Origin: Agelaius tricolor
Lineage: Eukaryota > Chordata > Aves > Passeriformes > Icteridae
Assembly: GCA_023055355.1 (NCBI GenBank)
Contig: JALJCS010000009.1
Span: 47,088,501 to 47,152,500 of the forward strand
Length of the DNA: 64,000 bases
Direction: 5' to 3'
This document shows positions 21,891 through 34,432 of the stretch, one piece after another. The notes under the pieces are model-generated. The model worked only from the letters and a program-made list of their open reading frames with translations. It was not told the origin of the DNA and made no database searches. Position numbers and translations under genes: made by a program. Position 1 is the first letter of the stretch; every line of letters begins with the position of its first letter.

Positions 21891-24800
21891 GAAATGAAAT
21901 TTCACCCAATATTGCTTAAAAATGCCATTTTTTCACTGCCAAGCAAATGGGGTTTGAATTCCAAAGCAGATCTTCCAGGATTGGACCTTTCCTCAACATT
22001 CTGAGGAGCAGCCATAACAATGTGGGGAAGTTACCCAGTTTGGACCAGAGCTCCTCATGGAATTCAAAAAAAGGGATCTGGAAGAAGCACTGCCCATTTA
22101 ACATGAGGCCCACAATGTTTCCTGAGTTGAAAAATGAAAAGTATTTTGGCTATGCATCTGAATGAAGGTGGGAGGAAGATTGTGTTTCAGGAGAAGGGGT
22201 TTGTTTTTATTTCTTTATTTCTCTGCTTGTGTTATAGCTATTAAACCCTGATAAACTGATCTCATTTGCACTGATTTAGGTTCTTAGCTTAACCAGTTAA
22301 ACAGATTTGATTTTGGCAGCAGCCATTCTAATTCCCAGAAAGAAGGATCTGAAGCAAAGCCCTATGTGTAATAATTTCAACTGTTTTAAGAAAATCCAAT
22401 CTCCTTTCTAATCTATAAACCAGATTCTTTGTGACTTTTTTTTAATACAACTGAAGTTCCCTTTGAAAAAAGGAATAAATTACCTTTCCCACCTTGAAAC
22501 AGAAACCAGCATGAAGAAAAGTGGGTCTATTTTAGGCAAGCAAAGCCAAATTTTTATGCATGTATTTAATCCCTCTGTCAAATGTGCAAAGATAATACAG
22601 TGGAAGCCTCTTTTCAGCTCCAGGTCCATTTCTACCTCTGTCTCACATTTCCACATTCCTTAAAGGAAATTTTTTCTTCCTATTGTAGGCAAATTCCAGC
22701 TCTGTGTAGGAGGCTTACCTAAGGCTTGTCATGCTGCCTAAATTCTGCTGAAATCCACATTGTGGAGAGGGAATTTTTCAACAGATCTTTTGTTTGCCCA
22801 GTGAATTTTGCCTCGAGTTGTTATTTTGTGCCTGAGACTAAGTATTGATCAAAGTCTTTAATGGGCTGAAACCTTGTGTTCCAATCGCAGTCTGCTATAG
22901 CCAAGTACATAAAAATGCAAATCATATTTTTATAGTATTTGCAGTATTTTGGCCTAGTTTCCTGTAAAGTACTGAGAATTGAGAGGGGAGAAAAAATGAA
23001 AATAATGTCTCTGTTTCAACTCCAGTCCATGCAGATTTTTAAAAATGTGCAGTTTTGAGGATTTGTGTGATAAACTCATGATGGCCGTTTTAACAGTTAA
23101 GATGGTCTCACATATAAATAAGTTTTTTTTATTTAAATACCATTTTTGTTTCTTGTGTAATTTAAGGTTAATTTTTCTGATATACATGATACCTTTCTGA
23201 TTGACAGATACTATAATTAAGTATTACACTAATGACACTGCTCACACCAGATTTTGTCAAGAGTACACAAAAATTTCAGGCTGAAACCTTAATGAGGCAT
23301 CCCATTTTCAACATCTATATGTTAATTATCAATTATGTCCCTTGCAAGTAAGCTGCTTGTGACAAGCCATGTTCATGAAGTGCTTTGAGATATTTTTATG
23401 GGATGTTCATCTGTTCTACTTCAACCCCACTGTCTTGCACAGAAAACGTATGTGAACTCAATTTTAATGAGTTTATAATGAAAAATACATGTACATATAG
23501 TAGAGGCCACTACTTGGCTCATTTAGCAGTCAGGGATTTTTGTTCTGGGCTGTGGAGTAACTGTGCTTTATTTATTCTTTTGGCCTCTGGTATTTTTGCT
23601 GCTCCAGCCTATTTTTTATTTTTATTATATTTAAGTCTCCAGTGCACTGGAATACAAACTCTGCAAATTCAGGTTATAGTGGATGGCCAAGGATGATTAA
23701 TGGCATGTGTTAGCTTTGGAGGGGTTTGGGATGCAGATATAGTGCAGACTGTGGTGCTTTGTGGAATTTTAGTTTGAAGTGCAGCCTGCCTGTGTCCTCC
23801 ACACATTGTTTGATGGTTGTCACTGATTATTCACATCTCTTGCAGCTGTCACATTTTTCCTTTTATTTCCCATTTTATAGTGCTACAGATCAAAAATGCA
23901 CTTCAACAAAAAGTTCATTCTGTCCTTTATGTGCTTTTGAAATGTAAAGTTAATTAGCTGTTTGCTATGAGGACAATTGAAGCTGGACAAGTTTATTAAT
24001 TATGCTTATTCTATAGGCTTCACCTAGTAAGGGCAAATTGTGCAACGCTCATCTCCTTATAGATCTTTATTTATTTTTACGGCGATATTGGTGCAGCTTA
24101 AGGAAAGAGATTTTCCAGAGATATTAAATCCTTCAGCTCTTACTGACACTAGCGGCACTATGGAGAGCTTATCAAAATTAACTCTTGTGTGGTGGGTACA
24201 GGAACTCAATTCTAGACATATTTTTAAAACTCAGAGTCCATGAGATTGATCCTTTGGGATAATTGTTATTGGAGTATAGAGATAAGGCACTTTGTCAAAC
24301 AAACTTTTTACATCCAGTAAAGGGGTTTATGACTGCTGCCATTTTTTTCAGATATTCAGTTTTCACCTTATATAAATTAATTAAAAAGACCTTTTCTGGA
24401 GTAAGATTAGGCACAGAAAAAGAATTGTCTATTAAATGTATTTAAGTCACATAGTTTATTACTAGTTTGCAGAAGAAAACAAAAAGAGAACTTTTATGAT
24501 TTGAGATATTCTTATGATATCTTCTGGGAGATATTTTTGTCCAAGGGGGAGGCACCTGAGTTTACCACCTTAATTTAATGTATAATGAATTGTTTGTCCA
24601 AGGCCTTGTGTTTCTGTGTTGATCTGAAGATGATCTATTCATGCACAGGCACCTTCTGACCTTGCATCCCAGGATTCTTTTTGTCCAAAGAACATGACAC
24701 AAAAAATGCATCATGAACAGATTATTTTTCCCCCTTCCTTAAATTCTCCTCTGCATTCCTAGTCTGTTCCTTGAACAGCATATTAAGATCTTTCTGACAC

Positions 24801-25412
24801 AGCCTGTTGCTCCCATAATCCCATTTTGTTTTTGGACCTCAGCACTGTCATCACAAATAACATCAGCAGCATGTGCTAAGTATTGTTCTAAATTCAAATA
24901 AAATAACATTTTTAAGATTTTTCCTTGAAGCATTTTAGGTATTTCTATTTACAAACAAAAAAAGTGATGGATTATAATATAATTGGACACGAAATGTCCT
25001 CCCCATGGAGTTTGGCTTTATGCTGTCTTAACTTAAATGCATCATTTTGAAAAGAATGATGAATGGTAGAGGCCATATTTGCTGATCTACCAGAGATTTT
25101 TTTAACAATTTTGGCTTCAGTTACAATTTGTGAAATTGAACTTTAATGGGTTTTTAGATTCAAAGGGATATTGGAAAAGAAGAAATTATTTGTACTGGAA
25201 GAACTTTACCCCTGGTTTCTGGGAAACATCCCCTCACTATTGTACTCCAGCCCTGGATAAACCAATTTTTCTTTTCTTTCTTATTTTGTGAACCACCTCC
25301 CACACTTCAATGTTTGCTTATGCTTTTCTACAATGTGGGTGTTATAAAAATCTATAAGCTTTGTCTGGGTTAGAGGCTGCCTTAAGGGTCAACGTTTTTG
25401 AGGGAAGTATTT
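21891..25412. other. Unique AT-rich DNA, no gene seen
   Basis: A perfect octamer ATGCAAAT sits at 22915-22922, close to TTGATCAAAG (TCF/LEF-like) at about 22846. About 24020-24180 holds conserved-element-like sequence with CpGs kept in an AT-rich setting. An open plus frame of 103 codons (23385-23696) encodes a hydrophobic string but has no recognisable family. No exon or RNA gene was identified. Confidence 0.45.
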
Positions 25413-25453
25413 CTTAGATGCCAACATCCAAATGTGGGATGTTGGCATCTAAG
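25413..25453. repeat. Perfect 17-bp inverted repeat (hairpin)
   Basis: CTTAGATGCCAACATCC (25413-25429) and GGATGTTGGCATCTAAG (25437-25453) are exact reverse complements separated by seven bases. It is not part of a recognised repeat family. It could be a template-switch product, a cruciform site or a short RNA hairpin. Confidence 0.97.
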
Positions 25454-25634
25454 GGATGTCAGTAATTCATCACTTTCTACAGGATGCTCAGCCTTTTAAT
25501 TGGTTATTGACTTGAACACATGGACCAGAACATATTCCACTTGACTGAAACATGCAAACACTTGGAAAATCCGGTTGCAATATTTCGATTTTGTATGCCC
25601 TGTCTGACAAACACTGGAGGCCCTTGATTTTCAG

Positions 25635-25649
25635 AAAAAAAAAAAAAAA
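25635..25649 (+). repeat. A15 homopolymer
   Basis: Fifteen consecutive A. No processed pseudogene or target-site duplication was seen around it, so it is treated as a simple mononucleotide repeat. Confidence 0.9.
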
Positions 25650-25826
25650 GGCTTTTCTTAAAGTGTTTCAGAGGGACATGCAAGGTCCCTTATCAGCAAT
25701 TATCAGAATTAACTAATTTATTAATAATTAATTTTTAAAATTGAGGTTTATTTCAAACTATCAATTGTAAGTGCCAATGAGTGCTGTGATATTTGTGAAA
25801 ATATTTATAGCCACAAATAAAAATGA

Positions 25827-25890
25827 TGTATTTTGCAGCTGATCCATTTCTTAAAAATTATGTATTTTGCAGATCCATTTCTTAAAAATG
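25827..25890 (+). repeat. 34/31-bp tandem duplication
   Basis: TGTATTTTGCAGCTGATCCA followed by TTTCTTAAAAATTA (25827-25860) is repeated immediately as TGTATTTTGCAGATCCATTT and CTTAAAAATG (25861-25890), with three bases missing after GCAG in the second copy. It is a recent local duplication. Confidence 0.93.
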
Positions 25891-27520
25891 GATCCAACTC
25901 TCCTTTTACCTTCACCATAAAAACCACATTTTCTCTCAGTGTAAGAAGTGTTTGTGTTCAAGGTAAAAGACAAAGAACATCACCAGTTATAGCCTACAGT
26001 ATAAAATGAGCAAATTATCTCTGAAAAAAGAACCAAAATTATTTGATTTTTGGTTTGCTCACTTGATAATCATGCAGAGTCAGAAAAATTGGCTGCATTG
26101 ACTAAGGCTGGGACTACATTTATGTTTGTCTTTGTCTATGAACATGGGAATGAAGAAAGGCCACTGTTTATTGCCATATTTTCACTGAGTGCTGGATTTT
26201 TAAGATGTTAGAAGATGTCAGTGTTTAGCTAAGATCCCAAAAATTAGCAGGGAGAAATGAGGGTTATATTTTTCATGTTTCTGCACAGTGTAGTTGGAGT
26301 CAATTGCCAGTGGCCTGGACTCATCCCTTTGGGATTTTTTGATTTATTTCCAAACCCACTGCACAGCCTCTCAGTCTCTGAACTATGCCAGGCCCCAGAG
26401 AGCTTTAACTCCTCCTTCTGAGCAGCAAAGTTGGTATTGGATAAAATCATTTTTGCAGCCTGTGCAAAAGCACCTCCTAAGTCCTAAAAGGCAGGAGATA
26501 TTTTGATAACCAAAGTGAGGAAAATACAAGAAAGCTTTAAATAAACCAGGAATTGCTGGAAACCCTCAGTGTGTGTCAATTCTAAAGCCCATTATACCTT
26601 ACAGAAATGACAGCACACATTGGAATTGCTCTCTGTAAACTCAGGACTCTTGTTTATCCTTTAAATTCAACTGATGTGACCAAAGAAGGACTGGTGTTGG
26701 TGTTTCAGATTTTTTGGGACTGAATTATCTTTTGGCAGCACTGAGATTTATTAGGACTCCTGGGTCTCATTTACTTGAGGACTTGCTTAGCACATACCTT
26801 TGTTCTTTTCTTTCCCTCTGTGCTTCTTATTAGGCTGTCAACAATTCTCGCCAGGAGATAGCTGAAGGCCAGGACTTTTTTCCTTTCCAACATAATATTT
26901 CAGGAAAAAATAAAACTATATCTCTATTTATGATTCCCTTTTGTTTTCCCACAATCAGCATTCATAGCCCCTGCAATTTCAGAAAGGAAAACTGGGAGAA
27001 GTTGGAAAAGCCATGTTGTGACTCAGTAATAAAATTGTTGGGGTTTAAATTAATGCACAGGCATCCTTAGGCTGGGACTGGCTGGGAAATGCCAGTGAAG
27101 GAGGGTTTTGGATGAAATGGGGATATTTCTTGACCAATTAATCAGGAAAATTGGTTGATATACAGTTTTGCAGCTGATATTGAAAAAGGTAGATTGCTGA
27201 GACATGGAGAGGTGTGGTAAAGATGAGAAAATCAATTTTAAAAGAGACCAAATAAAGAAAAGAATATGAAGTACAGAAAGTGCATTTGTACAACATAAAG
27301 TGAGGATGTACATCAAAATAATAATGTTATATAAATCAGTTATTTCTCTTTCTCCCTCTCTAAACTGAGTAGTGTCAAGTGCATCAGAATATCAGTAGAA
27401 TTCTCTTTTCAAAGCCATGTTCAAATCCATCTCTTTCCATTGCTGTCGTGTCCCACTGTCACGTGTCACAAACTACACTTCAAAAATGGATGTAGAACAC
27501 ACAGGGGACTGCACAAAGGA

Positions 27521-27544
27521 GTGTATAAGGAAGTGTATAAGGAA
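27521..27544 (+). repeat. 12-bp tandem duplication
   Basis: GTGTATAAGGAA is repeated exactly twice in tandem and is followed by GTAAGTGA, a donor-like string. There is no sign that it is used as an exon boundary. Confidence 0.93.
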
Positions 27545-28453
27545 GTAAGTGATTTTACCTGACCTTTCATGACATATATTCGATAGGCACTACACCCCAT
27601 AAAGGGGGTGCCTTTACTCCAGGGATTCCTCTCCTGACACAAACAGTGGAATTCTGAGCAGCTGAGTCATTGAGGAAACGGGGCAGGTTTTGAGAGCGGA
27701 TCCCTGGCCATTGACGTAGATGTGAGAATAGAAACATTCGTGTTTTGTGGGAAGAGAACATCCTAAGGAGAGGGGTGGGAAGGAAATCCAGCCCAACCAG
27801 GAGCGCACAGCACGTCCATCTCTGGCCTGGCTGGCCCAGGAGCTCAGGTTATGCCAGATATTTTAATTATAACCCAAGCAGGCCATTGAGCCTGGGTTCT
27901 GTTATCTCGTAATGGTACATTCTGGTTAATGGGACATTCTGACACATTCTCTCTTACTCCAGCAGGAAAATTAAGTCGCTGGGAAGCAAAGACACCCACC
28001 CACAGCCTGCCTGTGAAAAATCTGTGAGACTGCACTTCTACCAGCTGAGGGCTTCAGATTTCCCTGAAGGCATAAAGAGATTTTTTGGGGAGGAGATAGC
28101 AATACCCACAGCAGTGAATGGAATAATGAGCATGATTTTAAAATATTAATATTGATCCTTAAAAATACTTATTCCTCTTTCTCTATATATCTGCAAAAGG
28201 TAATAAAATAGCAAAAGGCTTTTGACAAAGTCACTGGGAGTGTTCAACAGCTCAGAGTTTCAGCCCCTGTTCTGAATTTGAACACAGGCATTAAGCTCAG
28301 ATTTTTGGAGGAGGCAATTGGAAATCTCTGCATTTCTTTGCCCACTCCTGGTCAGTCCTTTCCAAAAGCACCACATTCCCAGTCACAGGATGTGTAGGAA
28401 CAATGTTCAGCTTCCCCAGCTGAAAACTGCCTGAGGGTTTTGTGCCAGCCCTT

Positions 28454-28472
28454 GCAGCAGCAGCAGCAGCAG
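28454..28472 (+). repeat. (GCA)6 trinucleotide repeat
   Basis: Six perfect GCA units plus one G. The repeat lies in an untranslated context. The minus-strand poly-Ala or poly-Cys frames across it carry no other coding signs. Confidence 0.95.
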
Positions 28473-28837
28473 TGTTTATGTGCTGAATTCCCACTGGAAG
28501 AAAGATAGAGAAGAAAAAGTTTAGACTGGTAAAATCCTGCCTTCAATATGCAAGTTAAGATAAAATAATGTTTTTTACAAGAACAGTTAGGCAAAGAATA
28601 AGAGAGGAATCAGATACTCTGGATTGATTTGTTTAATTACTTGAGACAATGGGCCTCCTTTGTGTTTTTCTGTTTTCCAATGGCCCAATTCTAAAGTTTT
28701 AAAACAACTGGAGAACTTTCAGGGATTTTATTTTTTCATATAATAGTGGGAAAATGACCAAAATGTCTCAGTGTTTCTATAGAATGAGACACAGGCTGAG
28801 AGTACTGAAAATACTTTTCAAAAGAAAACCTTTTCCC

Positions 28838-28852
28838 TTTTTTTTTTTTTTT
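28838..28852 (+). repeat. T15 homopolymer
   Basis: Fifteen consecutive T preceded by CCC in an AT-rich stretch. No retroposed sequence is recognisable upstream on the minus strand. Confidence 0.9.
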
Positions 28853-30694
28853 GCTTCCTTTTATCTTTTGCAGAAATATTTTTTTTAAATCTCACCCCTA
28901 TTCTCTATTGTGCAGCACCTAATTTTTGGATTAGGTCTTATAAAAACTGCTATCTATCCCTGATGCTTTTGCCCAAGTTTGTGCAAGGCAAATTTTTTCC
29001 CCTTTAACTGCTCCAAAATACAACTCAGGTGCTAAGTGAAGGAGCCAGAGGTGCAGTCCCAGTCTGTTTTTGAGGACCTTGATATGGAACACACATAGAA
29101 AAGGGAGATTGCAATTGTGTTTTCTTGGGACTGGTGGTTTTCAGAGGGCTTCAAATCTTTTGTTCCTTTGCAGGGGAGCTGCACCTTTTCCATCAGGCAG
29201 GTGGGCAGTGCTCCCCTTTCCCTGCATGGAAATTATCCTCGCCCAGCAGCTCCAGGAGAGGATCTGGCAGCCCTGACTGCCAAATTTTTGCATTCAGGGA
29301 CAGCAAGGTATTAAAAAAAATAAGGACCTTTTTAGGCAGCAGAGCTGGATTGAATTAAATCAATTAAACTACTGCAGAACACAGGCAGTGATGCTGATGC
29401 ACACATGTTAAATGATTCATTGACTTCTTGCTGTGACCCCACTGACATTTGCAGCTCTGAAACAATGATTTCTCATACTGATATTCAGAAGGAATTTCCC
29501 AGAGCAGCCCAGCCCATTTGTTGGCTTTAATGACACCAGTTCAGGAAAAGCTGAACTCTTTATTGTGCTCTGAAAGCCTCATTCAGAGTCCATGGAAGCA
29601 GTTTCTCTGCAGGAAAGACCACTACAAAAAATAAATATATATATTCCCTTAGTTTCACCTTTTCCTCACTTTTTTTTTCTGTTTGGCCTTGGCCTACAAG
29701 TTGTTCAAGTTCTTTTTAGAGGAAGAGAACTGGTTTATAGAACATGTGGATGAAGCAGCCTATTGTAAATCTCACTTTTAATCTCATGGTAATGTGAATC
29801 TTCACAGTGGATGAAGACTCTTAATGTGTTGGATGATGGACACCAACTGTCCATGGGCTGAGACAGTGTACTGAAAGAACAGAAGCTTTCCCAGAATTAT
29901 TTTTTAGTGGAATTAGAGCATTTCTGAGGGGAATTGAAAAAAAACCCACTCAAAACTACCTTGGCCTTGCAGTTGTTGCATCTTCCTGTAGGACTTTTAT
30001 ATTGTACAGTTCTACAGCAGTTGGAGTGAAATATTTATAACCTAAAGATGCCTTTGACAATTTTTCTTTTTAACAAAAAAATATTTTTTCCCTTGATATG
30101 GCCATGATCATTTTATTTCACTCTTCCATTCACCCCAATATTATCCAATAAAAATTATTCCTTCCTTACCACACTATTTAAACACACAGTGTTGTATTTT
30201 GTTCACAAAAGCAAAACCCTTTCTTCCCTACAGGGAGGAAGGAGTTTTTACCTGGTTTTCCAGCCAGGATTCCTGAGCACTCAGTGGATGTTGGTGCTGT
30301 GGTTGGGTTTGTAAAAAATGTACAGACTGGGCATGTGAAGCTTTGTGCTGGATGCCAGGGGTGAGTGAGGGTGAACTGGGACAGTGGTGGCATCCAAGGA
30401 TCTTGGATTTTGGGTGTTGCTGCTGCCAGTTGGGTGCTGCACTGAGCAGCAGAGATGCTCACAGTTGGCACAACTGCAGCTCTGTCTTGTGGGTACAGAA
30501 AGGAATTGTTGGCATTTGTTTTGGCCTCCCAAAAAAAATTTAAAAAAAAAATTAATTAATTGTAGTTTAAGCATTCTGAGCTCTCCTGAGACTTCTAGAA
30601 TTTGCTTTTTCATCTGGATACTTTCCCCTTTAAAGCTCCTTTTCCCTCAATAGCATGCACATTTTTCAACAGCTAATATTTTCCTTTGCATAGC

Positions 30695-30734
30695 TATATA
30701 TACTCCCTCTCCCCACGTGCTAGAGAAACACGTG
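30695..30734 (-). promoter_or_regulatory. Paired E-boxes with TATA, promoter-like
   Basis: Two CACGTG E-boxes at 30714-30719 and 30729-30734 (nine bases between them) lie just upstream, on the minus strand, of TATATATA at 30695-30702. A minus-strand start would be predicted near 30670. An ATG-initiated 110-codon frame opens at 30613. All motifs are visible. Promoter activity is inference, and the TATA string could simply be AT-rich sequence. Confidence 0.25.
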
Positions 30735-33124
30735 CCCAAAGTGAAACCACACATACCATTTCACTCAAAATCCTCTCCATGTGCATCTGCTTCTCATTAG
30801 ATTTTCCCTCTGCTGTACACACAGACTTTCCTTTAAGAAGTGTCATTACATTAGTTTGTGTTACAGGATTATTTTTCACTCATCTGCGCACTGGTGAAGT
30901 GACCAAACGCTTCCTTTGGAATTTCATGTGGGGTTTTGAAGACAGAATTGGGCCATTTCCTTTGTCAACAGCAGCCAGACATGTAAATTCACACATCAAA
31001 GAAAGTAGCATTTTTAACCCATGTTTTATGCAAATATTGGGGTTACATTTCCTAAATATAATGGATGTGTGATGTGGTTTGTACCTGTATTTTCTCTGCA
31101 TGCAAAAAGCTTCTCTGTGTGAATGTGAGGGAAACAAGTACAGTGTCTTCACCTATGTCTGCCTGAGCTCTGCACCTGTCCCCAGGTTCCCTACTGAAAT
31201 TTACTTAAACACCCGTACAACTCTGGTTGGGAAGAATTTCCTCACTCTTACCAGGTTTATAATTTTCTAAAATCCCAAATTATTTATGTATAATAGAAAA
31301 CAAAATTTCTTGCATAACAGCAATCAGGTTAAAAGGGTATCCAAGGGACCAGCTGGACTAATAAAATCAGTTTATTAAATGGAGTAATACTGTAAATATC
31401 AAAATACAGTTTTAGGTTATCAATGCCACAGTATTGATGGGAGCCTGCAGGCCTCACTTAAAAAACAAAAGCAAAAACAAAAACAAAACCCCCCAAAACA
31501 AAAACATAAACAAAACAAAAACACCACCAAAAGGGTATTTTATATTTAAACCATTACATTTTAACATATAGCTATTTCTATAGGAAGTTGTGCTGCCTGA
31601 GCAAAGGAAAAAGAGTGGGAGAAGGCAAAAATAAGCCTTGATTTAAACATTCATAAAAAATAAAATATGGCAAAGAGCAGTGTCAGAATGCACAATGGTG
31701 CTTTGGGATCAAATTCAGTGATCATTGGACCATCAGCAAAATTCATCATTGCCTTGCTGCTTGTAAATAAAATGGAGAGAAAAGGAATAAAACGCCTTTA
31801 GAAATCTTTCTTTAAGGTAATTCTTTAGGCTTTTTATTCATTCTAATATTTTCCTTAAATCTACTGAATGTAGATTCACATCACAGTTATTGGAGGCTTT
31901 CCCTTAGAACTGTTAATTGGCTAGGAAATAACAGACCTTATCAACACAATTGAATTTTTAAAATAATGTTTCATCTTCATAAAGTCTTTCTTTAATAAAA
32001 CCGATATTTCTTACAAATAATTGCAGTAAATTTGGGATGCATTTGCCAGTGGTTTTGAGGTGATTTTTAATCTCTACCCTCTGCAGAAAGGTGTTGCATA
32101 TGAAGGCCAAGGTATAAAAATTCAAAGCTGGATATTTTTTCATTCATCTGAAGAATGAAAACTAAATTAAGTTTTCATAATTACTGGACAGAACAAAAGG
32201 TTGAAGCTTGAAATTAAATATAATGTTTGCTTATAATATTTGCTACAATCTACACTTTGAAACTGTACATATGAAACAGCAAGTTAATTCAAGCTAATTC
32301 TTAAGCCGGTTTGCATCATTTTAGCATTTTTAATATCTAATATTTCAGTAGGTGGTGCCATAAATCCATGTACAGTTGTGCTAGGGCAAAATTCAGTAAA
32401 GTGTAGTAAAAAGTAATGACTCATAATTTCAGGAATGGCAACATTCAATCCAAATTTATTGTGCTCATGAAAAAGCAAGTCCACAGAGTCAATTTTCAGA
32501 GTTTTGAGTGAGTTCTTGGTACAAAGAAACTGCAGAATCTTGTAGGGAACTGGTCATTAGCCTCAAGTTTTACATAAATGTTTGAGAATTCTGCTGACTG
32601 CCTGCAAGTGCTGATTTGCTGAGTAAAGACATGAGCCCTCAGCAGATTCAGCATTTCCTTTAAAAGGTGCTGACTCAGAAGTCTAAAAGGCTTTGAACAA
32701 AGAGCATTCCCCATTGCAAAATATGTGCAGGGAAACCACACATGGTATTTTACACATGGAAATAGAAGAAAATGGTAGGGTGGCACTGTTGAGGAAGCAA
32801 TAAAACTACATTTAAAAGGCAGTGAAAATCAACAGGAGAATGGGATAAACTCAGGGTTCTCAGAAACTGCAGAAAAAACAAGATGAATGCATGACAAATA
32901 CAGTACATGGATTTTCTTGGACATATTGCCAAAACCTTTGGAGTTGACTTTAGCAGCTTCACAAGTTTGCTGGGTACCTTTGAAAATAGAACTTCAGATG
33001 TAAACCAAATGGTATTTCTATGGGTTGACTAATCCTGGAACCTATTATCTTGAATTTTATTACATCCAGCCACCTACTATATCTCCCTATATTTATGGGC
33101 AGGTGTATACATAAAAATATATAT
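30735..33124. other. Unique AT-rich DNA, no gene seen
   Basis: A plus frame of 128 codons (30686-31072) is open but has no recognisable domain. The stretch otherwise holds an A/C-rich tract at 31459-31532, annotated separately, and AT-rich unique DNA. No exon or RNA gene was recognised. Confidence 0.5.
31459..31532 (+). repeat. A/C-rich low-complexity tract (CAAAA)n
   Basis: CAAAA and CAAAAA units with one CCCCCC interruption. It could be mistaken for a decayed poly-A tail, but no retroposed sequence was recognised upstream. Confidence 0.9.
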
Positions 33125-33168
33125 GGATGGATGGATGGATGGATGGATGGATGGATGGATGGATGGAT
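33125..33168 (+). repeat. (GGAT)11 tetranucleotide microsatellite
   Basis: Eleven perfect GGAT units. Translation on the minus strand gives a His-Pro-Ser-Ile repeat, which is an artefact. As a perfect array it is probably length-polymorphic. Confidence 0.98.
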
Positions 33169-34159
33169 ACAAGAGGTGTGATTTGGGCTGCAAAACATCC
33201 CTCTCATATTGTAGAAGCTGCTACAGCCTCCTGCTAGGCCAGTGCCTCAATGTCTGAGTCAGTGTCTGCAAGGGGTTTCTGAACACAGGATTTTAGGGCC
33301 AGCTCCCCAACAAGCACCACATTGTAGGATTTGTGCATGTGGCCCAAAAGAGCATCAGTGAAGGTGTTAAGGGATTTCTACTCTTTACTTTGGTCTTTCA
33401 AGCTGACCTTTGGGGTCTGTGAGGCAAATCTGTGGGTTTTGCTTTGACTATTATTAGTTAACTGCAAGTTAAAGTGAAGGTCTCACTAGTTCAGTCTCCT
33501 GAGGAGGTGGGTGGAGAGAGTGAAATTCTCTTTCCAGATCAGGATGACAAAACCAGGTCCTCCTGCAGATTTATTCTCATCCTCCTCAGAGGTTAAATCT
33601 GCTGAGAAAGATCTGAATCCCATTTTCCTGCATCTTTTTGTAGGTCCTTTGGCCATAGGCACTCAAGCAGAGCTCCTGTGCGTTCCTGTGTATATTTTGG
33701 GGATGGAGGGGAGGTGAAAAAATTTACATGGACTCTGGCAAATAAATGTAAAAGCTGTGCAAGGCCAAGTATTCAGGTGCTGGCTGCCAGGGCAAAGGAT
33801 GCAGCACATCAGAGACTTCTTGAAGTCTCTTTATTTTTCTTTTGAAGCAATAGTTTCATTACAAAATATCTATAAGCTTGATTTAAACAAAATACCAATT
33901 TTGAAATTGCCAGGATGAAAATTAACTGGGTTTCTTTCAGTCCAAAAGTACTAAAAGAGTCCTTTCCTTCAAAAATTTGAAAACTCTGGTGCTGTTCCAA
34001 CTGAAAAATATTTTCTTTCTGTTTGCTGAGAACTGCCAGCGAATCGAGTACACGTGTCAGAGCTTTGGATTTTCAAACAGTGGATACATGCCTGAAACAG
34101 AAACAAACTTATGAGTTAATAAGATCACATAGAAATAAAAATGGAAAAATAGTAAAATT
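33169..34159. other. Unique DNA, no gene seen
   Basis: Moderate-GC to AT-rich sequence. A short segment at about 34028-34075 holds GCGAATCGAGTACACGTGTC, with CACGTG at 34051 and several retained CpGs, and may be a conserved element. No exon or repeat family was recognised. Confidence 0.45.
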
Positions 34160-34432
34160 CAGCCACAGTCTGAGGCCATTCCCTCTCCTCCTGTCCCTGT
34201 TCCCTGGGAGCACAGCCCGACCCCCCTGGCTGTCCCTTCCTGTCAGGAGCTGTACAGAGCCACAAGGTCGCCCCTGAGCCTCCTTTTCTCCAGGATGAGC
34301 CCCTTTCCAGCTCCCTCAGGAGTTCTCCAGCCCATTCCCAGCTCCATTCCCTCTAGCCCCTCCATGTCCTTTTTGCAGTGCAGGACCCAAAACTGGACAC
34401 AGCCCTCCAGATGTGGCCTCAGCACATGGGGA
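34160..34432 (-). mobile_element. CR1 LINE ORF2 C-terminal fragment, antisense
   Basis: The minus-strand translation contains LRPHLEGCVQFWVLHCKKDM and, later, LEKRRLRGDL, both hallmarks of the CR1 ORF2 C-terminal region downstream of the reverse-transcriptase core. The copy stops before the 3' untranslated region, so both the 5' and 3' ends are missing. That is unusual for a CR1 insertion, which normally keeps its 3' end, and suggests a later deletion. Confidence 0.9.

Larger units (their letters stand above)
25891..30694. other. Unique DNA, no supported gene
   Basis: Mostly AT-rich with small tandem repeats annotated separately. The 27400-27840 segment keeps more CpGs than its surroundings (CACGTG at 27460, GAGCGGATCC and GACGTAG near 27700). 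Minus-strand frames of 97-110 codons at 30178-30613 have no recognisable domain. No exon or RNA gene was identified. Confidence 0.45.

Noticed and set aside
28454..28472. (GCA)6 as a possible poly-Gln or poly-Ala coding repeat
   Set aside because: The surrounding frames carry stops and no conserved domain. It is treated as a simple repeat.
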